This document shows, piece by piece, positions 28,123 to 41,680 of a DNA stretch of 64,000 nucleotides. Positions within the stretch are counted from its first letter, which is position 1. Every line of letters starts with the position of its first letter. A model generated the notes under the pieces. The model ran no database searches and was not told the DNA's origin. It was given only the letters and a program-made list of their open reading frames with translations. A program made the position numbers and the translations under genes. Origin of the DNA: Limosilactobacillus sp. WILCCON 0051 (GTDB taxonomy: Bacteria; Bacillota; Bacilli; Lactobacillales; Lactobacillaceae); assembly GCF_039955095.1 (NCBI RefSeq), contig NZ_CP154878.1, positions 682,001 to 746,000 of the forward strand, in the 5' to 3' direction.

Positions 28123-28273
28123 CTATTTGTTTTTTTGCAGGACGATTAATTTGAAAAACGATGATTTGTTCTTAAATATTGCCAAAAAGTTCAACATTTC
28201 CGTAGTAAACGAATAGTCTATTTAATTATTGTTCATGTTTCTTAAATAAATCAAAAAAGTTTGAATTTTGTCG

Positions 28274-28302
28274 TTGACATTTACTTGCGATCTCGGTATA
28301 TT
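28274..28302 (+). promoter_or_regulatory. rRNA promoter P1
   Basis: TTGACA (28274-28279), 17 bases, TATATT (28297-28302), about 285 bases before the 16S gene. Confidence 0.85.
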
Positions 28303-28391
28303 AGATAACGTTGTCGCGGCGATAAGCTGCTGATCACTTGAGATTAACGACTTTTCGTCTAACCATCAAGAAAGGCTGATTAAAAAAGTTC

Positions 28392-28420
28392 TTGACAGGT
28401 AGTTGACAATTTGTTAAACT
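28392..28420 (+). promoter_or_regulatory. rRNA promoter P2
   Basis: TTGACA (28392-28397), 17 bases, TAAACT (28415-28420). Tandem promoters about 118 bases apart are usual for rRNA operons. The leader from here to 28586 holds processing stems and no gene. Confidence 0.85.
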
Positions 28421-28586
28421 AATTAAGTTGCTTGCTTGAAATGAGCGGGCAACGGTAGACCTTTGAAAACTGAATACAGTTTCGACGAACACAAATGTGC
28501 AGGGTCATCAATCATTACGATTGATGCAAAAACATTTGCGAAGTCAATTCGCTTAATTTAAATTTGAGCTTTTCAAGTTCTTATAT

Positions 28587-33282
<4,696 letters not shown>

Positions 33283-33366
33283 AGTTTAGGGTGTTTCGAT
33301 TGAACGTGAGAAGAATAGATATTGTTTAGTTTTGAGAGTGCAAGCTCTCAATCCTGAAAAGGATTA

Positions 33367-33485
33367 GTGTGGTGATGATGGCTTGAAGGATACACCTGTT
33401 CCCATGCCGAACACAGAAGTTAAGCTTCAACGCGCCGAAAGTAGTTGGGGGATCGCTCCCTGCGAGGATAGGGCATTGCCATGCA
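33367..33485 (+). rRNA. rrf: 5S ribosomal RNA
   Basis: TGTGGTGATGATGGC at the 5' end pairs with GCATTGCCATGCA at the 3' end. The conserved CCCATGCCGAACACAGAAG is present. About 117-119 bases. Confidence 0.95.
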
Positions 33486-33492
33486 GATGATT

Positions 33493-33531
33493 TAAAAGGG
33501 TAAGACCTTTGGTTAGCCCTTTTATTTTTTT
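33493..33531 (+). terminator. Hairpin with T-run between 5S and the tRNA cluster
   Basis: AAAAGGG / CCCTTTT around a 21-base loop, followed by ATTTTTTT. It looks like a terminator, yet 12 tRNA genes follow within one base and no promoter is seen before them, so it is either partial or the tRNAs start inside it. Confidence 0.55.
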
Positions 33532-33604
33532 GGAGGATTAGCTCAGTTGGGAGAGCATCTGCCTTACAAGCAGAGGGTCACAGGTTCGAGCCCTGTATCC
33601 TCCA
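33532..33604 (+). tRNA. tRNA-Val (TAC)
   Basis: Acceptor GGAGGAT/ATCCTCC, anticodon loop CTTACAA gives TAC. CCA not encoded. Confidence 0.95.
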
Positions 33605-33615
33605 TTTACCATGAT

Positions 33616-33687
33616 TGGGCTATAGCCAAGTGGTAAGGCAACGGTTTTTGGTACCGTCATGCGCTGGTTCGAACCCAGCTAGCCCAA
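33616..33687 (+). tRNA. tRNA-Gln (TTG)
   Basis: Acceptor TGGGCTA/TAGCCCA, anticodon loop TTTTGGT gives TTG. Confidence 0.94.
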
Positions 33688-33690
33688 CTT

Positions 33691-33763
33691 GAGCCGTTAG
33701 CTCAGTCGGTAGAGCATCTGACTTTTAATCAGAGGGTCGACGGTTCGAACCCGTCACGGCTCA
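33691..33763 (+). tRNA. tRNA-Lys (TTT)
   Basis: Acceptor GAGCCGT/ACGGCTC, anticodon loop CTTTTAA gives TTT. Confidence 0.95.
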
Positions 33764-33779
33764 TTAACTTAATAATTAT

Positions 33780-33851
33780 GCGGAAGTAGTTCAGTGGTAG
33801 AACATCACCTTGCCATGGTGGGGGTCGCGGGTTCGAATCCCGTCTTCCGCT
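33780..33851 (+). tRNA. tRNA-Gly (GCC)
   Basis: Acceptor GCGGAAG/CTTCCGC, anticodon loop TTGCCAT gives GCC. Confidence 0.95.
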
Positions 33852-33859
33852 TTTATCAT

Positions 33860-33933
33860 GCACCCATAGCGCAATTGGATAGAGTGTCTGACTACGAATC
33901 AGAAGGTTGAAGGTTCGACTCCTTCTGGGTGCA
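33860..33933 (+). tRNA. tRNA-Arg (ACG)
   Basis: Acceptor GCACCCA/TGGGTGC, anticodon loop CTACGAA gives ACG; A34 is expected to be edited to inosine by TadA. Confidence 0.95.
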
Positions 33934-33938
33934 TTTTT

Positions 33939-34012
33939 CGGGAAATAGCTCAGCTTGGTAGAGCACCTGGTTTGGGACCAGGGGGTCGCAGGTTCGAATC
34001 CTGTTTTCCCGA
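33939..34012 (+). tRNA. tRNA-Pro (TGG)
   Basis: Acceptor CGGGAAA/TTTCCCG, anticodon loop TTTGGGA gives TGG. Confidence 0.95.
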
Positions 34013-34023
34013 TTTAGAATTAT

Positions 34024-34097
34024 CGCGGTGTAGCTCAGCTGGCTAGAGCGTCCGGTTCATACCCGGGAGGTCGAGGGTTCGATCCCCCCTGCCGCGA
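34024..34097 (+). tRNA. tRNA-Met (CAT), elongator type
   Basis: Acceptor CGCGGTG/TGCCGCG, anticodon loop TTCATAC gives CAT. It lacks the initiator features. A tRNA-Ile2 with lysidine cannot be excluded without comparison. Confidence 0.88.
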
Positions 34098-34102
34098 TAA
34101 AT

Positions 34103-34176
<74 letters not shown>

Positions 34177-34205
34177 TAACTTGCAAAAGTTGATTTTATG
34201 ATAAT

Positions 34206-34277
34206 GACCCATTAGTCAAGCGGTTAAGACACCAGCCTTTCACGCTGGTATCGTGGGTTCGAATCCCGCATGGGTCA
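34206..34277 (+). tRNA. tRNA-Glu (TTC)
   Basis: Acceptor GACCCAT/ATGGGTC, anticodon loop CTTTCAC gives TTC, discriminator A. Confidence 0.93.
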
Positions 34278-34290
34278 CTTGATTTATTAT

Positions 34291-34364
<74 letters not shown>

Positions 34365-34368
34365 TTTT

Positions 34369-34444
34369 GGTCCGTTGGTCTAGTTTTGGTTAGGACGCAT
34401 CCCTGTCACGGATGAGATCACGAGTTCGAGTCTCGTACGGACCG
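34369..34444 (+). tRNA. tRNA-Asp (GTC)
   Basis: Acceptor GGTCCGT/ACGGACC, anticodon loop CTGTCAC gives GTC, discriminator G. Confidence 0.95.
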
Positions 34445-34449
34445 TAAAT

Positions 34450-34522
34450 GGCTCGGTAGCTCAGTTGGTAGAGCAACGGATTGAAGCTCCGTGTGTCGGC
34501 GGTTCGATTCCGTCCCGCGCCA
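34450..34522 (+). tRNA. tRNA-Phe (GAA)
   Basis: Acceptor GGCTCGG/CCGCGCC with a T4-C69 mismatch, anticodon loop TTGAAGC gives GAA. The mismatch is, from memory, usual in lactobacillus tRNA-Phe. Confidence 0.93.
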
Positions 34523-34538
34523 CTAGCCATTTTATTAT

Positions 34539-34578
34539 CGTTCAGCCACGTTATGATAATGGGGCTGAACGATTTTTT
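34539..34578 (+). terminator. Terminator of the rRNA-tRNA operon
   Basis: CGTTCAGCC / GGCTGAACG perfect stem followed by ATTTTTTT. From here to 34748 I see no gene. Confidence 0.85.
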
Positions 34579-34749
34579 TCTTTGAGAAGAGAAAATGTAA
34601 AGCGGCTCACTCAGTAAATGAATTACCGTTTTTTATGCTTAAGAAAGCATCAAATACGAATTCGCTATTGAAAGACTGATGTCCAAAAAAGCTGTCGTTA
34701 AATGGTTTAGGTGAACTATCCATCAGCAGCTTTTGAGCGATCATATAAT

Positions 34750-34797
34750 AAAAAACACGCTGTTCTAACCTCAGTATGGCTAGAATAGCGTGTTTTT
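34750..34797. terminator. Terminator downstream of mscL
   Basis: AAAAACACGCTGTTCTA / TAGAATAGCGTGTTTTT. It works on the minus strand for mscL and is symmetric enough for both directions. Confidence 0.8.
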
Positions 34798-34807
34798 GGC
34801 TGCTGGA

Positions 34808-35194
34808 TTATTTCTGTTTGTCTTTCAAAAGTTCAACGATTTCAGCCAGGTATTTTTCCTCACTACTTGGTTCAGGATCAGCTGGTGCTTCATCGTGACT
34901 TGGCATCAGCTGATTGACAAACTTCACCAATAAAAAGACGACAAAGGCAATAATTAAGAAGTTGATGACCGAGTTTAAAAAGGCCCCATAGCGGAAGTGC
35001 GCGTCGCCAAAACTAAAGACCAGATTGGAAAGATCGATCTTGCCTAAGAAGATTCCAATCAATGGGTTGATCAGATTCTTAACCAGCGCATTGACGATTG
35101 ACGTAAAGGCCGAGCCGATGATTACCCCGACGGCCATATCCATGACATTGCCGCGTGAAATAAATTCCTTGAATTCCTGCAACGTTTTTTTCAT
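34808..35194 (-). CDS. mscL: Large-conductance mechanosensitive channel
   Basis: 128 residues. The N-terminal amphipathic helix and TM1 'FKEFISRGNVMDMAVGVIIG' with its pore-lining Gly/Ala pattern, 'INPLIG', and TM2 'INFLIIAFVVFLLVKFVN' are typical. A C-terminal charged helix follows. The channel opens under hypo-osmotic stress to release solutes. SD CAGGAGAT lies before the ATG (complement of 35192-35194). Single gene. Confidence 0.96.
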   Translation of the reverse strand: MKKTLQEFKEFISRGNVMDMAVGVIIGSAFTSIVNALVKNLINPLIGIFLGKIDLSNLVFSFGDAHFRYGAFLNSVINFLIIAFVVFLLVKFVNQLMPSHDEAPADPEPSSEEKYLAEIVELLKDKQK

Positions 35195-35334
35195 TAAAGT
35201 ATCTCCTGTTATTCTTAGAGCAACAGTAAGATTATATGCTAAATCAACTAATTCAGCAATTAAAAATCAGATTTAGTATCCATATAATTAAAAAGATTAT
35301 AGTTATTAAAGTTAATCAAGTGACTAATTATTAC

Positions 35335-35364
35335 TTGTAAAATTAAGAAGGTTGATTGTATAAT
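35335..35364 (+). promoter_or_regulatory. Promoter of the glutamate-cysteine ligase gene
   Basis: TTGTAA (35335-35340), 18 bases, TATAAT (35359-35364). Confidence 0.65.
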
Positions 35365-35400
35365 ATTAGAAATTTTTAATTTAAGAGAGGAATTCTAATT

Positions 35401-36741
35401 ATGTTCAGTCAAATTGGTGAACTCATTTTTAATAATGAGGCCGTTGCTAAGACTTCTGATTTTACGATGGGATTGGAAGTCGAGATGCAGCGCGTGGATG
35501 AAACCGGCAATGTCAGTCAAGAACCGTACCCGGCCGCGATTGGCGATGAAAAGACCAATCCTTGGCTGACCAATGACTATTTGGAGACGATGCCTGAAAT
35601 GGTAACGCCGGCCGCCAGCCACTCATTGGATGCAATGCATTATCTTTATAAAATCAATAATGCTCTGCGTGCGGCCCTGGCTCCTGGTGAACTGCTCTGG
35701 CCACTGTCAATGCCGCCTAAGCTGCCGGCTGATAAATCACAGCTGCGTCTGGCAAAGATGGGACCCAAAAAAGAGGCCTATTTGAAAGAATGGACCAAGC
35801 GTCACAGCTATTCAGAGGGGACGCCATGCGGAGTGCACATTAATCTAAGCATTGATCAGCATATTATCGATCTGGTCAAATCGGGCTTTCCCGATAAGTT
35901 TAAGGACGAAAAAGCTGTACGCAATTATCTGTACGCGGTTTTGGCGCAAGGATTCGTTCGCTATCGCTGGTTTATTACCTATCTGTTTGGTGCCAGTCCA
36001 ATCGCTGAGGCTAACTATTTTGAAAAAGGACAGGGGATTGACCATCCAGTTCGCAGCATTCGCCAAAGCTCATATGGTTTTGGGACCAAATTTCAAGGTG
36101 ACTATACAGATGTCCAAAGCTACGTTGATCGAATTGAAGACGGGGTTAAGCAGGGGATTTTGACCTCAGATTATGAATTTCATGGCAGCGTGCGGCTTAA
36201 GGGCAATGCCAACCTAAAAGAGCTGCCCAAGACTGGGGTTGAATATATTGAGCTGCGCATGCTGGATCTGGATCCCAGCAGTTCAGTTGGCGTCAGAACG
36301 GATACGCTGCGTTTTATTCGTCTGCTGGCCAGTTATTTTATCATGCACCCAGCCCTGCCGCTTGCTGAGGTTAATCGCGTCTTGGATAATGCCGACGAGA
36401 TGAATGATGTAGTGGCCAAAGAACTGCCAACTGAACCTTGCCATTATCAAAACAAGGCTTTGGCAATGATCAAGAGTCTGGAGCGCTATGCCAACCAGAT
36501 TCAACTGGGACCAGAATTTTCCGAGATTTTGGAGGATTTGGAAGACCGGGTTATCAATCCTAAAACCACACCGAGCGCTAAGCTGATGAACTACGTCGAA
36601 AATGATTCTTTAGAAAGCTATGCACTGCGGCGGGCGCGTCGCTATCAAGAAGCGGCCATGGAATCGCTGCATCCGTTCCAGGGATTTGCCGGTGATCATA
36701 TTCCAAATGCCGACGAGCTGAAGCGAGAACTTGATAAATAG
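35401..36741 (+). CDS. Glutamate-cysteine ligase (stand-alone GshA/Gcs)
   Basis: 446 residues. 'FTMGLEVEMQRVDETG' at the N-terminus and 'SEGTPCGVHINLSID' near 140 match the GshA domain of lactobacillus/streptococcus GshAB. The ATP-grasp glutathione synthetase half is absent: the protein stops at about 446 where GshAB would continue to about 750. It should make gamma-glutamylcysteine from glutamate, cysteine and ATP, as known for stand-alone Gcs of L. reuteri-type bacteria. SD AGAGAGGAAT precedes ATG 35401. Own promoter; convergent with the next gene, sharing a terminator. Confidence 0.85.
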   Translation: MFSQIGELIFNNEAVAKTSDFTMGLEVEMQRVDETGNVSQEPYPAAIGDEKTNPWLTNDYLETMPEMVTPAASHSLDAMHYLYKINNALRAALAPGELLWPLSMPPKLPADKSQLRLAKMGPKKEAYLKEWTKRHSYSEGTPCGVHINLSIDQHIIDLVKSGFPDKFKDEKAVRNYLYAVLAQGFVRYRWFITYLFGASPIAEANYFEKGQGIDHPVRSIRQSSYGFGTKFQGDYTDVQSYVDRIEDGVKQGILTSDYEFHGSVRLKGNANLKELPKTGVEYIELRMLDLDPSSSVGVRTDTLRFIRLLASYFIMHPALPLAEVNRVLDNADEMNDVVAKELPTEPCHYQNKALAMIKSLERYANQIQLGPEFSEILEDLEDRVINPKTTPSAKLMNYVENDSLESYALRRARRYQEAAMESLHPFQGFAGDHIPNADELKRELDK

Positions 36742-36761
36742 ACGAATTTAAGATTAGACAT

Positions 36762-36805
36762 AAAAACGGCACTGCCAGCTATAAGCTTGCGCAGTGTCGT
36801 TTTTA
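36762..36805. terminator. Shared bidirectional terminator
   Basis: AAAACGGCACTGC / GCAGTGTCGTTTTT, between convergent genes ending at 36741 and 36808. Confidence 0.8.
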
Positions 36806-36807
36806 TG

Positions 36808-37566
36808 CTAGTTGTTTTGATTATCGGTATGATGACGCTTGGCTGCAACCTTGGCTGAGCGGCGGATAAAGTCGCCAAACAAGGCCTGCGATTCGCGGTA
36901 ATGCTTGTACATGTTTTCAGGATGCCACTGCACGGCCAGAATCTGATCACTGTCACTTGATTCTAAGGCTTCAACGACCAGGTCCTGCGCGCGGGCAGCA
37001 ACCTTAAGCGAAGGCGCTACCCGATCAATGGCCTGATGGTGCCGCGAGTTGATATAAGGATGCTTGCCGATCAGCTTGTAGAGACGGCTGTCCAGGTCAA
37101 CGTCGATATGATGCGAAGGCAGATTGCCCGGGGCGCCTTGAACATGTTTTAAATGAGCGTCTGGATTCTCAGAAAGGTCTTGATATACGGTTCCGCCCAG
37201 CCCAATGTTGATCAGCTGCATACCGCGGCAGATTCCTAAAATGGCCTTGCCAGACTGAACCGCCCCCTTGAGCAGTGCAATCTCAAACAGGTCCCGTTTA
37301 CGGTAGGTCATTCCCAGATTCATGTGCGGCTCTTGACCGTAAAATGTTGGATCAACATCGGCCCCGCCAGCAAAGACAACCCCATCAAAAGTCTCCAGAT
37401 ATTCAGGCGCTAAGTCGGGCTGCACGCTTGGAAAAATAATCGGCACGCCCCCTGATTTAACAACGGCTTCAATAATCGGCCGCGGCGCAAATGGAGCATT
37501 GCGCTCGTTGATGACGTTGGTGGCTTCAGTCAAGGTTGCGGCTGGAATCGCGATTTTTGGTTTCAT
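36808..37566 (-). CDS. Gamma-glutamyl-gamma-aminobutyrate hydrolase-like (class-I amidotransferase fold)
   Basis: 252 residues, peptidase C26/PuuD family. Nucleophile Cys113 lies in 'LGICRGMQLINIGLGG'; the His/Glu pair is in 'VQWHPENM' near 223. These enzymes cleave gamma-glutamyl amide bonds. Being next to a gamma-glutamylcysteine synthase it may act on gamma-glutamyl compounds, but they are convergently transcribed, so this is weak. Start at 37566 ('MKPKIAIP') is set by GGGGGA 8 bases upstream; the longer frame adds seven residues without an SD. Confidence 0.87.
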   Translation of the reverse strand: MKPKIAIPAATLTEATNVINERNAPFAPRPIIEAVVKSGGVPIIFPSVQPDLAPEYLETFDGVVFAGGADVDPTFYGQEPHMNLGMTYRKRDLFEIALLKGAVQSGKAILGICRGMQLINIGLGGTVYQDLSENPDAHLKHVQGAPGNLPSHHIDVDLDSRLYKLIGKHPYINSRHHQAIDRVAPSLKVAARAQDLVVEALESSDSDQILAVQWHPENMYKHYRESQALFGDFIRRSAKVAAKRHHTDNQNN

Positions 37567-37802
37567 TAGAAAATCCCCCATTTGCAAAAATCTTATTAGA
37601 ATGAACTTATCATACTTAATCAGAAAAAGTACAGTTAAATGCTGAAAAATATTAAAAAAAGATGATAAAGCGATTAATGAAACGGTCAGTACCAGTTGGC
37701 CGCTGCGATTAAATTTTTTGAGAATTAGTTACAATCGCCGAAATAACGGCATTTGGTGACTAGAAAGCTGAACTTTCATAACGATTTACCAAAAAAACGC
37801 AA

Positions 37803-37831
37803 TTGACAAAGCAACCAACAGCGAGTATCTT
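37803..37831 (+). promoter_or_regulatory. Promoter of pyrBC
   Basis: TTGACA (37803-37808), 17 bases, TATCTT (37826-37831). Confidence 0.75.
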
Positions 37832-37849
37832 TATTTGCGATGAATGAAT

Positions 37850-37957
37850 GTCCTTTAAGTTTAGTCCAGAGAGGCTAGCAAGGAAACGAATTAAATTGCG
37901 GCATGGTGAATGCTGTTTTCGTTGAACGCTGCCCTCAAGTAAGGGTGGCGTTTTTTT
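37850..37957 (+). promoter_or_regulatory. PyrR-binding attenuator of pyrBC
   Basis: The PyrR anti-antiterminator stem TCCTT...AAGGA (37851-37884) carries the conserved loop AGTCCAGAGAGGCT. A terminator AACGCTGCCCT / AGGGTGGCGTTTTTTT (37925-37957) follows. UMP-bound PyrR should stabilise the stem and cause termination. No pyrR gene lies in the window. Confidence 0.9.
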
Positions 37958-37963
37958 AAGGGC

Positions 37964-38038
37964 AAATTCACAAAGGAGGATTTCTGATCCGCCATTTAAA
38001 GGACGACAGTGAGCGTCCAAACGGTTACTCGTGAATTT
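37964..38038 (+). promoter_or_regulatory. Second folded leader element before pyrB
   Basis: Between the attenuator terminator and pyrB, AAATTCAC (37964-37971) pairs with GTGAATTT (38031-38038). The inner hairpin is GGACG / CGTCC (38001-38018). A strong SD AAAGGAGG (37972-37979) inside it has no ATG; a CTG at 37984 opens a 16-codon frame ending TGA at 38032-38034. It may be a leader peptide, a translational switch or a vestige. Confidence 0.4.
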
Positions 38039-38057
38039 AAGGAAGGATTTTGTCAAA

Positions 38058-39020
38058 ATGTTAGAACCTATGAACCTTGTCCGCTTAGAAAACTTTGTCA
38101 GCGTAGAAGATCTGTCAGCTGATGAAGTCAACGCTTTGATTGCTCGTGCTGAATACTTCAAGCGTGGTGGTGCCGTACCAAAGCTGAACAAACCAGTCTA
38201 TGTCGTTAACGGCTTTTTTGAAAACTCTACGCGGACGCACACCAGCTTTGCCGTAGCTGAACGTAAGCTGGGGTTGACGGAGATTCCATTTGATCCAACG
38301 CATTCTTCAGTTAAAAAGGGTGAGACGCTGTACGACACGATGCTGACGATGACGGCGCTGGGTATTGATCTGGCAGTTATCCGTCACAGCGAAAACAACT
38401 ACTACCAGCCACTGATCGACACCAAGGAAAACGAACAGGCTAACATTGGAATCGTCAATGCCGGCGATGGTTCGGGCCAACACCCATCACAATGTCTGCT
38501 GGACGTGATGACGATCCATGAACAGTTTGGTACCTTTAAGGGCCTAAAGATTGCCATTATCGGTGATATCAGCCACTCCCGCGTTGCCCGCAGCAATGCT
38601 CAGCTGCTCAATAAGCTGGGGGCCGAAGTCTACTTCTCTGGTCCAGAATACTGGTTCAATGAAGACTTTACGCAATATGGTCAATACAAGCCGGTTGACG
38701 AACTGGTTGGCGAGATGGATGCCATCATGCTGCTGCGGGTTCAACATGAACGGCTTTCCAATGAGGATGCCCACGAAAAAGACTTCAGCAAAGAAGCCTA
38801 CCATGAAAAGTACGGCATGAACCAAGATCGCTACAATAAGATGAAAGACAATGCCATCATCATGCATCCAGGTCCAATCAACCGTGGCGTTGAACTGGCC
38901 AGTGAATTGGTTGAGGCGCCTAAATCCGTTTTCTTCCGTCAGATGCAAAACGGGGTCTTTATGCGGATGGCAATGATTGAAGCAGTTCTGCGCGGTCGTA
39001 AGTTGGGTGGCTTGGAATAA
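38058..39020 (+). CDS. pyrB: Aspartate carbamoyltransferase catalytic subunit
   Basis: 320 residues; forms carbamoyl-aspartate in UMP synthesis. Carbamoyl-phosphate motif '[12 protein letters not shown]' near 57, '[10 protein letters not shown]' near 110, 'HPSQCLLD' near 145 and '[11 protein letters not shown]' near 275. ATG 38058 has AAGGAAGGA about 10 bases upstream; ATG 38070 is an alternative. No pyrI regulatory subunit, as in other Gram-positives. The stop is one base before pyrC. Confidence 0.96.
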   Translation: MLEPMNLVRLENFVSVEDLSADEVNALIARAEYFKRGGAVPKLNKPVYVVNGFFENSTRTHTSFAVAERKLGLTEIPFDPTHSSVKKGETLYDTMLTMTALGIDLAVIRHSENNYYQPLIDTKENEQANIGIVNAGDGSGQHPSQCLLDVMTIHEQFGTFKGLKIAIIGDISHSRVARSNAQLLNKLGAEVYFSGPEYWFNEDFTQYGQYKPVDELVGEMDAIMLLRVQHERLSNEDAHEKDFSKEAYHEKYGMNQDRYNKMKDNAIIMHPGPINRGVELASELVEAPKSVFFRQMQNGVFMRMAMIEAVLRGRKLGGLE

Positions 39021-39021
39021 G

Positions 39022-40296
39022 ATGACGACAAAACTGATCAAGGGTGGTACGGTCTTTGTAAACGGCCAATTGGTTAAAACGGATGTCCGGATCGCTGATG
39101 GCAAGATTCAGGCAATTGGCAACGATCTGCCGGCTGCCGATGAAACGATTGATGCCACCAACAAATTAGTAGCACCAGGACTGGTTGACGTTCACGTGCA
39201 TTTCAGAGAACCTGGTCAAACCTATAAGGAAACGATCGAAGCCGGCAGCAAGGCAGCGGCTCATGGTGGCTTTACCACGGTTGGCGCCATGCCAAACGTT
39301 GATCCGGTACCTGACACGCCAGAACGTATGCGGGCACAGACTTCTTTGAATCAAAAAGAAGGGGTCGTCCACATCTTTCAATATGGTGCAATCACGCATG
39401 GACGGACCAGTGAGGAACTGGTTGACTTCCACGGCCTCAAGCAGGCAGGCGCTTATGCCTTCAGCAACGATGGCAGCGGGGTCCAGACGGCGGGCACCAT
39501 GTATCAGGCCATGGAAGGCATTGCCAAAGAAAAGATGATCTTGGCGGCGCATGTTGAGGATGATTCGCTGCTGTTTGGCGGGATCATGAATGCTGGAAAA
39601 CGAGCTGACGAACTGGGACTGCCGGGTGCACCCAGCGTTTCAGAATCGGCTCAGGTGGCTCGGGATCTGGTCTTAGCCAACGCAACGGGGGTTCATTACC
39701 ATATCTGTCACGTTTCAACTAAAGAAAGCATTGCTATGGTACGGTTTGCCAAGTCACAAGGCGTCAATGTAACCTGTGAGGCATCACCACATCATCTGCT
39801 GCTGGCTGATCAAGACATTCCGGCCAATAACTCATATTACAAGATGAATCCGCCGCTGCGTCATGAAGATGATCGGCAGGCACTGATTGAGGGACTGCTT
39901 GATGGCACGGTTGACATGATCGCAACTGACCATGCCCCGCATTCAAAAGCTGAAAAGCCAAAAGATGACATGCGGGGGGCAGCTAACGGCATTACCGGCA
40001 GTGAGACGGCTTTTCCAATGATGTACACCAAATTCGTCAAGGGCGGCATCTGCACTTTAGAACAGCTGCTGAACTGGATGAGCACCAATCCAGCTGACAT
40101 TTTTGGCCTGCATGAAGCCGGGCATCTGGAACCTGGCAAGCCAGCCGATATCGTGATCTTTGACTTAACCACGCAGCGAACGCTTAATGAGGCTGATTAT
40201 CTTTCCAAAGGCGTCAACAATCCGTTTACCGGTGAGCAGGTCTATGGCACGGCTGACCTGACGCTGGTTGATGGAAAGGTTGTCTATCAGCGCTAA
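39022..40296 (+). CDS. pyrC: Dihydroorotase
   Basis: 424 residues, class-I dihydroorotase of the amidohydrolase fold. Metal ligands in '[16 protein letters not shown]' near 58, 'HVEDD' near 178, '[10 protein letters not shown]' near 232, 'TDHAPH' near 304. ATG 39022 lies directly after the pyrB stop; only a weak GGTGG is upstream, which suggests translational coupling. The rest of the pyr genes are not nearby, so pathway genes are split in this genome. Confidence 0.95.
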   Translation: MTTKLIKGGTVFVNGQLVKTDVRIADGKIQAIGNDLPAADETIDATNKLVAPGLVDVHVHFREPGQTYKETIEAGSKAAAHGGFTTVGAMPNVDPVPDTPERMRAQTSLNQKEGVVHIFQYGAITHGRTSEELVDFHGLKQAGAYAFSNDGSGVQTAGTMYQAMEGIAKEKMILAAHVEDDSLLFGGIMNAGKRADELGLPGAPSVSESAQVARDLVLANATGVHYHICHVSTKESIAMVRFAKSQGVNVTCEASPHHLLLADQDIPANNSYYKMNPPLRHEDDRQALIEGLLDGTVDMIATDHAPHSKAEKPKDDMRGAANGITGSETAFPMMYTKFVKGGICTLEQLLNWMSTNPADIFGLHEAGHLEPGKPADIVIFDLTTQRTLNEADYLSKGVNNPFTGEQVYGTADLTLVDGKVVYQR

Positions 40297-40312
40297 AACT
40301 GAAATTAAATTC

Positions 40313-40348
40313 AAACCAGATCGAAAATGACGGTCTGGTTTTTTATTT
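40313..40348 (+). terminator. Terminator after pyrC
   Basis: AAACCAGATCG / CGGTCTGGTTT with a short loop, followed by TTTT. Confidence 0.75.
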
Positions 40349-40416
40349 CTCAAACATTTGTTCGCAATTAGGAAACGTGTTAAAATGAGATACCAACCCA
40401 GAATTAGGAAAAGAAA

Positions 40417-41229
40417 ATGGTGAAAGCTTTGAAAACGATAACTTGGCAAGACATCATCCGAATGCTTAACAGTGATGTCTACTTATATGAATTGGGTCGT
40501 AAATGGGGAAACGATTTTTTAACTTCCGAACAGCAGGCTGCCATGATTCGCAAATATCAAAACGAGCTGCTGGACCTGCAGGAGGATCTGGCGGACTACA
40601 CGAGCCTGCCGCTGCCTGACAGTGCGACTTTGATTGGTATTTTTATGGCCCGCTGCGTGATTGCGGAACTGATCAATCAAGAGCCGGTTGCCAGTGATGA
40701 GATTTTAAAGGTTGATTATAGTACCAAGCCGGATCAGTTTGATTCTCACTGGACGGTCGCGATCTATAATCCGGTTGCTGATGAAACGATGATTGGCGTG
40801 GCGGAGCTATCCTATGCTGAGATTTTGGGGATGCGCGTAGCAATCGATGATGATGCTGACTTTTTGGCCGGGCTGGCTGTCTTATTTAATGAGGTTACCA
40901 AATCAGGACTTTATGACTGGGAGCGCAGTGCGGTGATCTATCGTCAAAATGCCGAGCAGCAGGCAGTCGAATCCGCCATGTATGATTTTATGGAGCAGAC
41001 GCAGCAAATCGCGCTGTTTTTCGATGAGTACGTGGCCAGCCATCCCGATGATCCGAATCTGCCCGATGAGATTGCGCTTTTTTGGCCATTGACTACCGGG
41101 ATTATGGCGCCATTAGATGCTGATGATCCAGACAGTCCGCTGATTTCAACAATGCAGCTGGATCCCAAGCTATTGGCTAGGTTCAAGCTGCGGTTTGGCC
41201 AAGCGTTTCGCCGTTTTAAGGGTGAATAG
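40417..41229 (+). CDS. Unknown cytoplasmic protein
   Basis: 270 residues, acidic, no membrane segment or signal peptide. It begins with a 'TWQDIIRMLNSDVYLYELGRKWG' type helical region and ends in a basic 'RFGQAFRRFKGE'. No motif that I recognise; small proteins with a similar N-terminal helix are annotated as uncharacterised in lactobacilli. ATG 40417 has only a partial SD (AGGAAA). It stands alone between pyrC and the ACT/PFL pair. Its high proportion of Asp and Glu around 'DDPDSPLIS' is not diagnostic. Confidence 0.65.
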   Translation: MVKALKTITWQDIIRMLNSDVYLYELGRKWGNDFLTSEQQAAMIRKYQNELLDLQEDLADYTSLPLPDSATLIGIFMARCVIAELINQEPVASDEILKVDYSTKPDQFDSHWTVAIYNPVADETMIGVAELSYAEILGMRVAIDDDADFLAGLAVLFNEVTKSGLYDWERSAVIYRQNAEQQAVESAMYDFMEQTQQIALFFDEYVASHPDDPNLPDEIALFWPLTTGIMAPLDADDPDSPLISTMQLDPKLLARFKLRFGQAFRRFKGE

Positions 41230-41400
41230 TCTTTTACAGTAATAATATTCGTGTTTTTCTGATTTAACAGGCTGAAACATCGAGGCGTTATTAAAAACGA
41301 TTAAAATCCACCCCGATTAATGATTGAATGGTTAAAAATGTTCGTCCGATATGTTAAGATAAATATAATCATTTTCTAAGCAGATTTTAGGAGGAACATT

Positions 41401-41670
41401 ATGCGGGCGATTTTAACCACGATTGGCAAGGATAAAACTGGGATCATTGCAGGGGTCAGCTGCTATCTGGCTCAAAATGACATTAATATCGTAGACGTCT
41501 CTCAAACCATTATGGATGGATACTTTACGATGATGATGATGGTCGATGTAGACGATGCCGCTGCTGATTTTGAAAAGCTGACCCAGGAACTGGACGCTTT
41601 AGGTACCAAGCTGGGCGTCGACATCAACATTCGCAACCAAGAAATGTATGACGCTATGCACCAGCTATAG
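41401..41670 (+). CDS. ACT domain protein (UPF0237)
   Basis: 89 residues forming one ACT domain: '[27 protein letters not shown]' region followed by strand-helix-strand. ACT domains bind amino acids or other small ligands. SD TAGGAGGA precedes ATG 41401. The next gene (a PFL/UPF0210 protein) starts 10 bases after its stop, the conserved UPF0237-UPF0210 pair. Ligand unknown. Confidence 0.9.
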   Translation: MRAILTTIGKDKTGIIAGVSCYLAQNDINIVDVSQTIMDGYFTMMMMVDVDDAAADFEKLTQELDALGTKLGVDINIRNQEMYDAMHQL

Positions 41671-41680
41671 GAGGCCTGTT

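Noticed and set aside
34600..34740. AAAAAAGCTG / CAGCTTTT inverted repeat between the tRNA terminator and mscL
   Set aside because: Arms are short and about 40 bases apart; no promoter or gene is associated.
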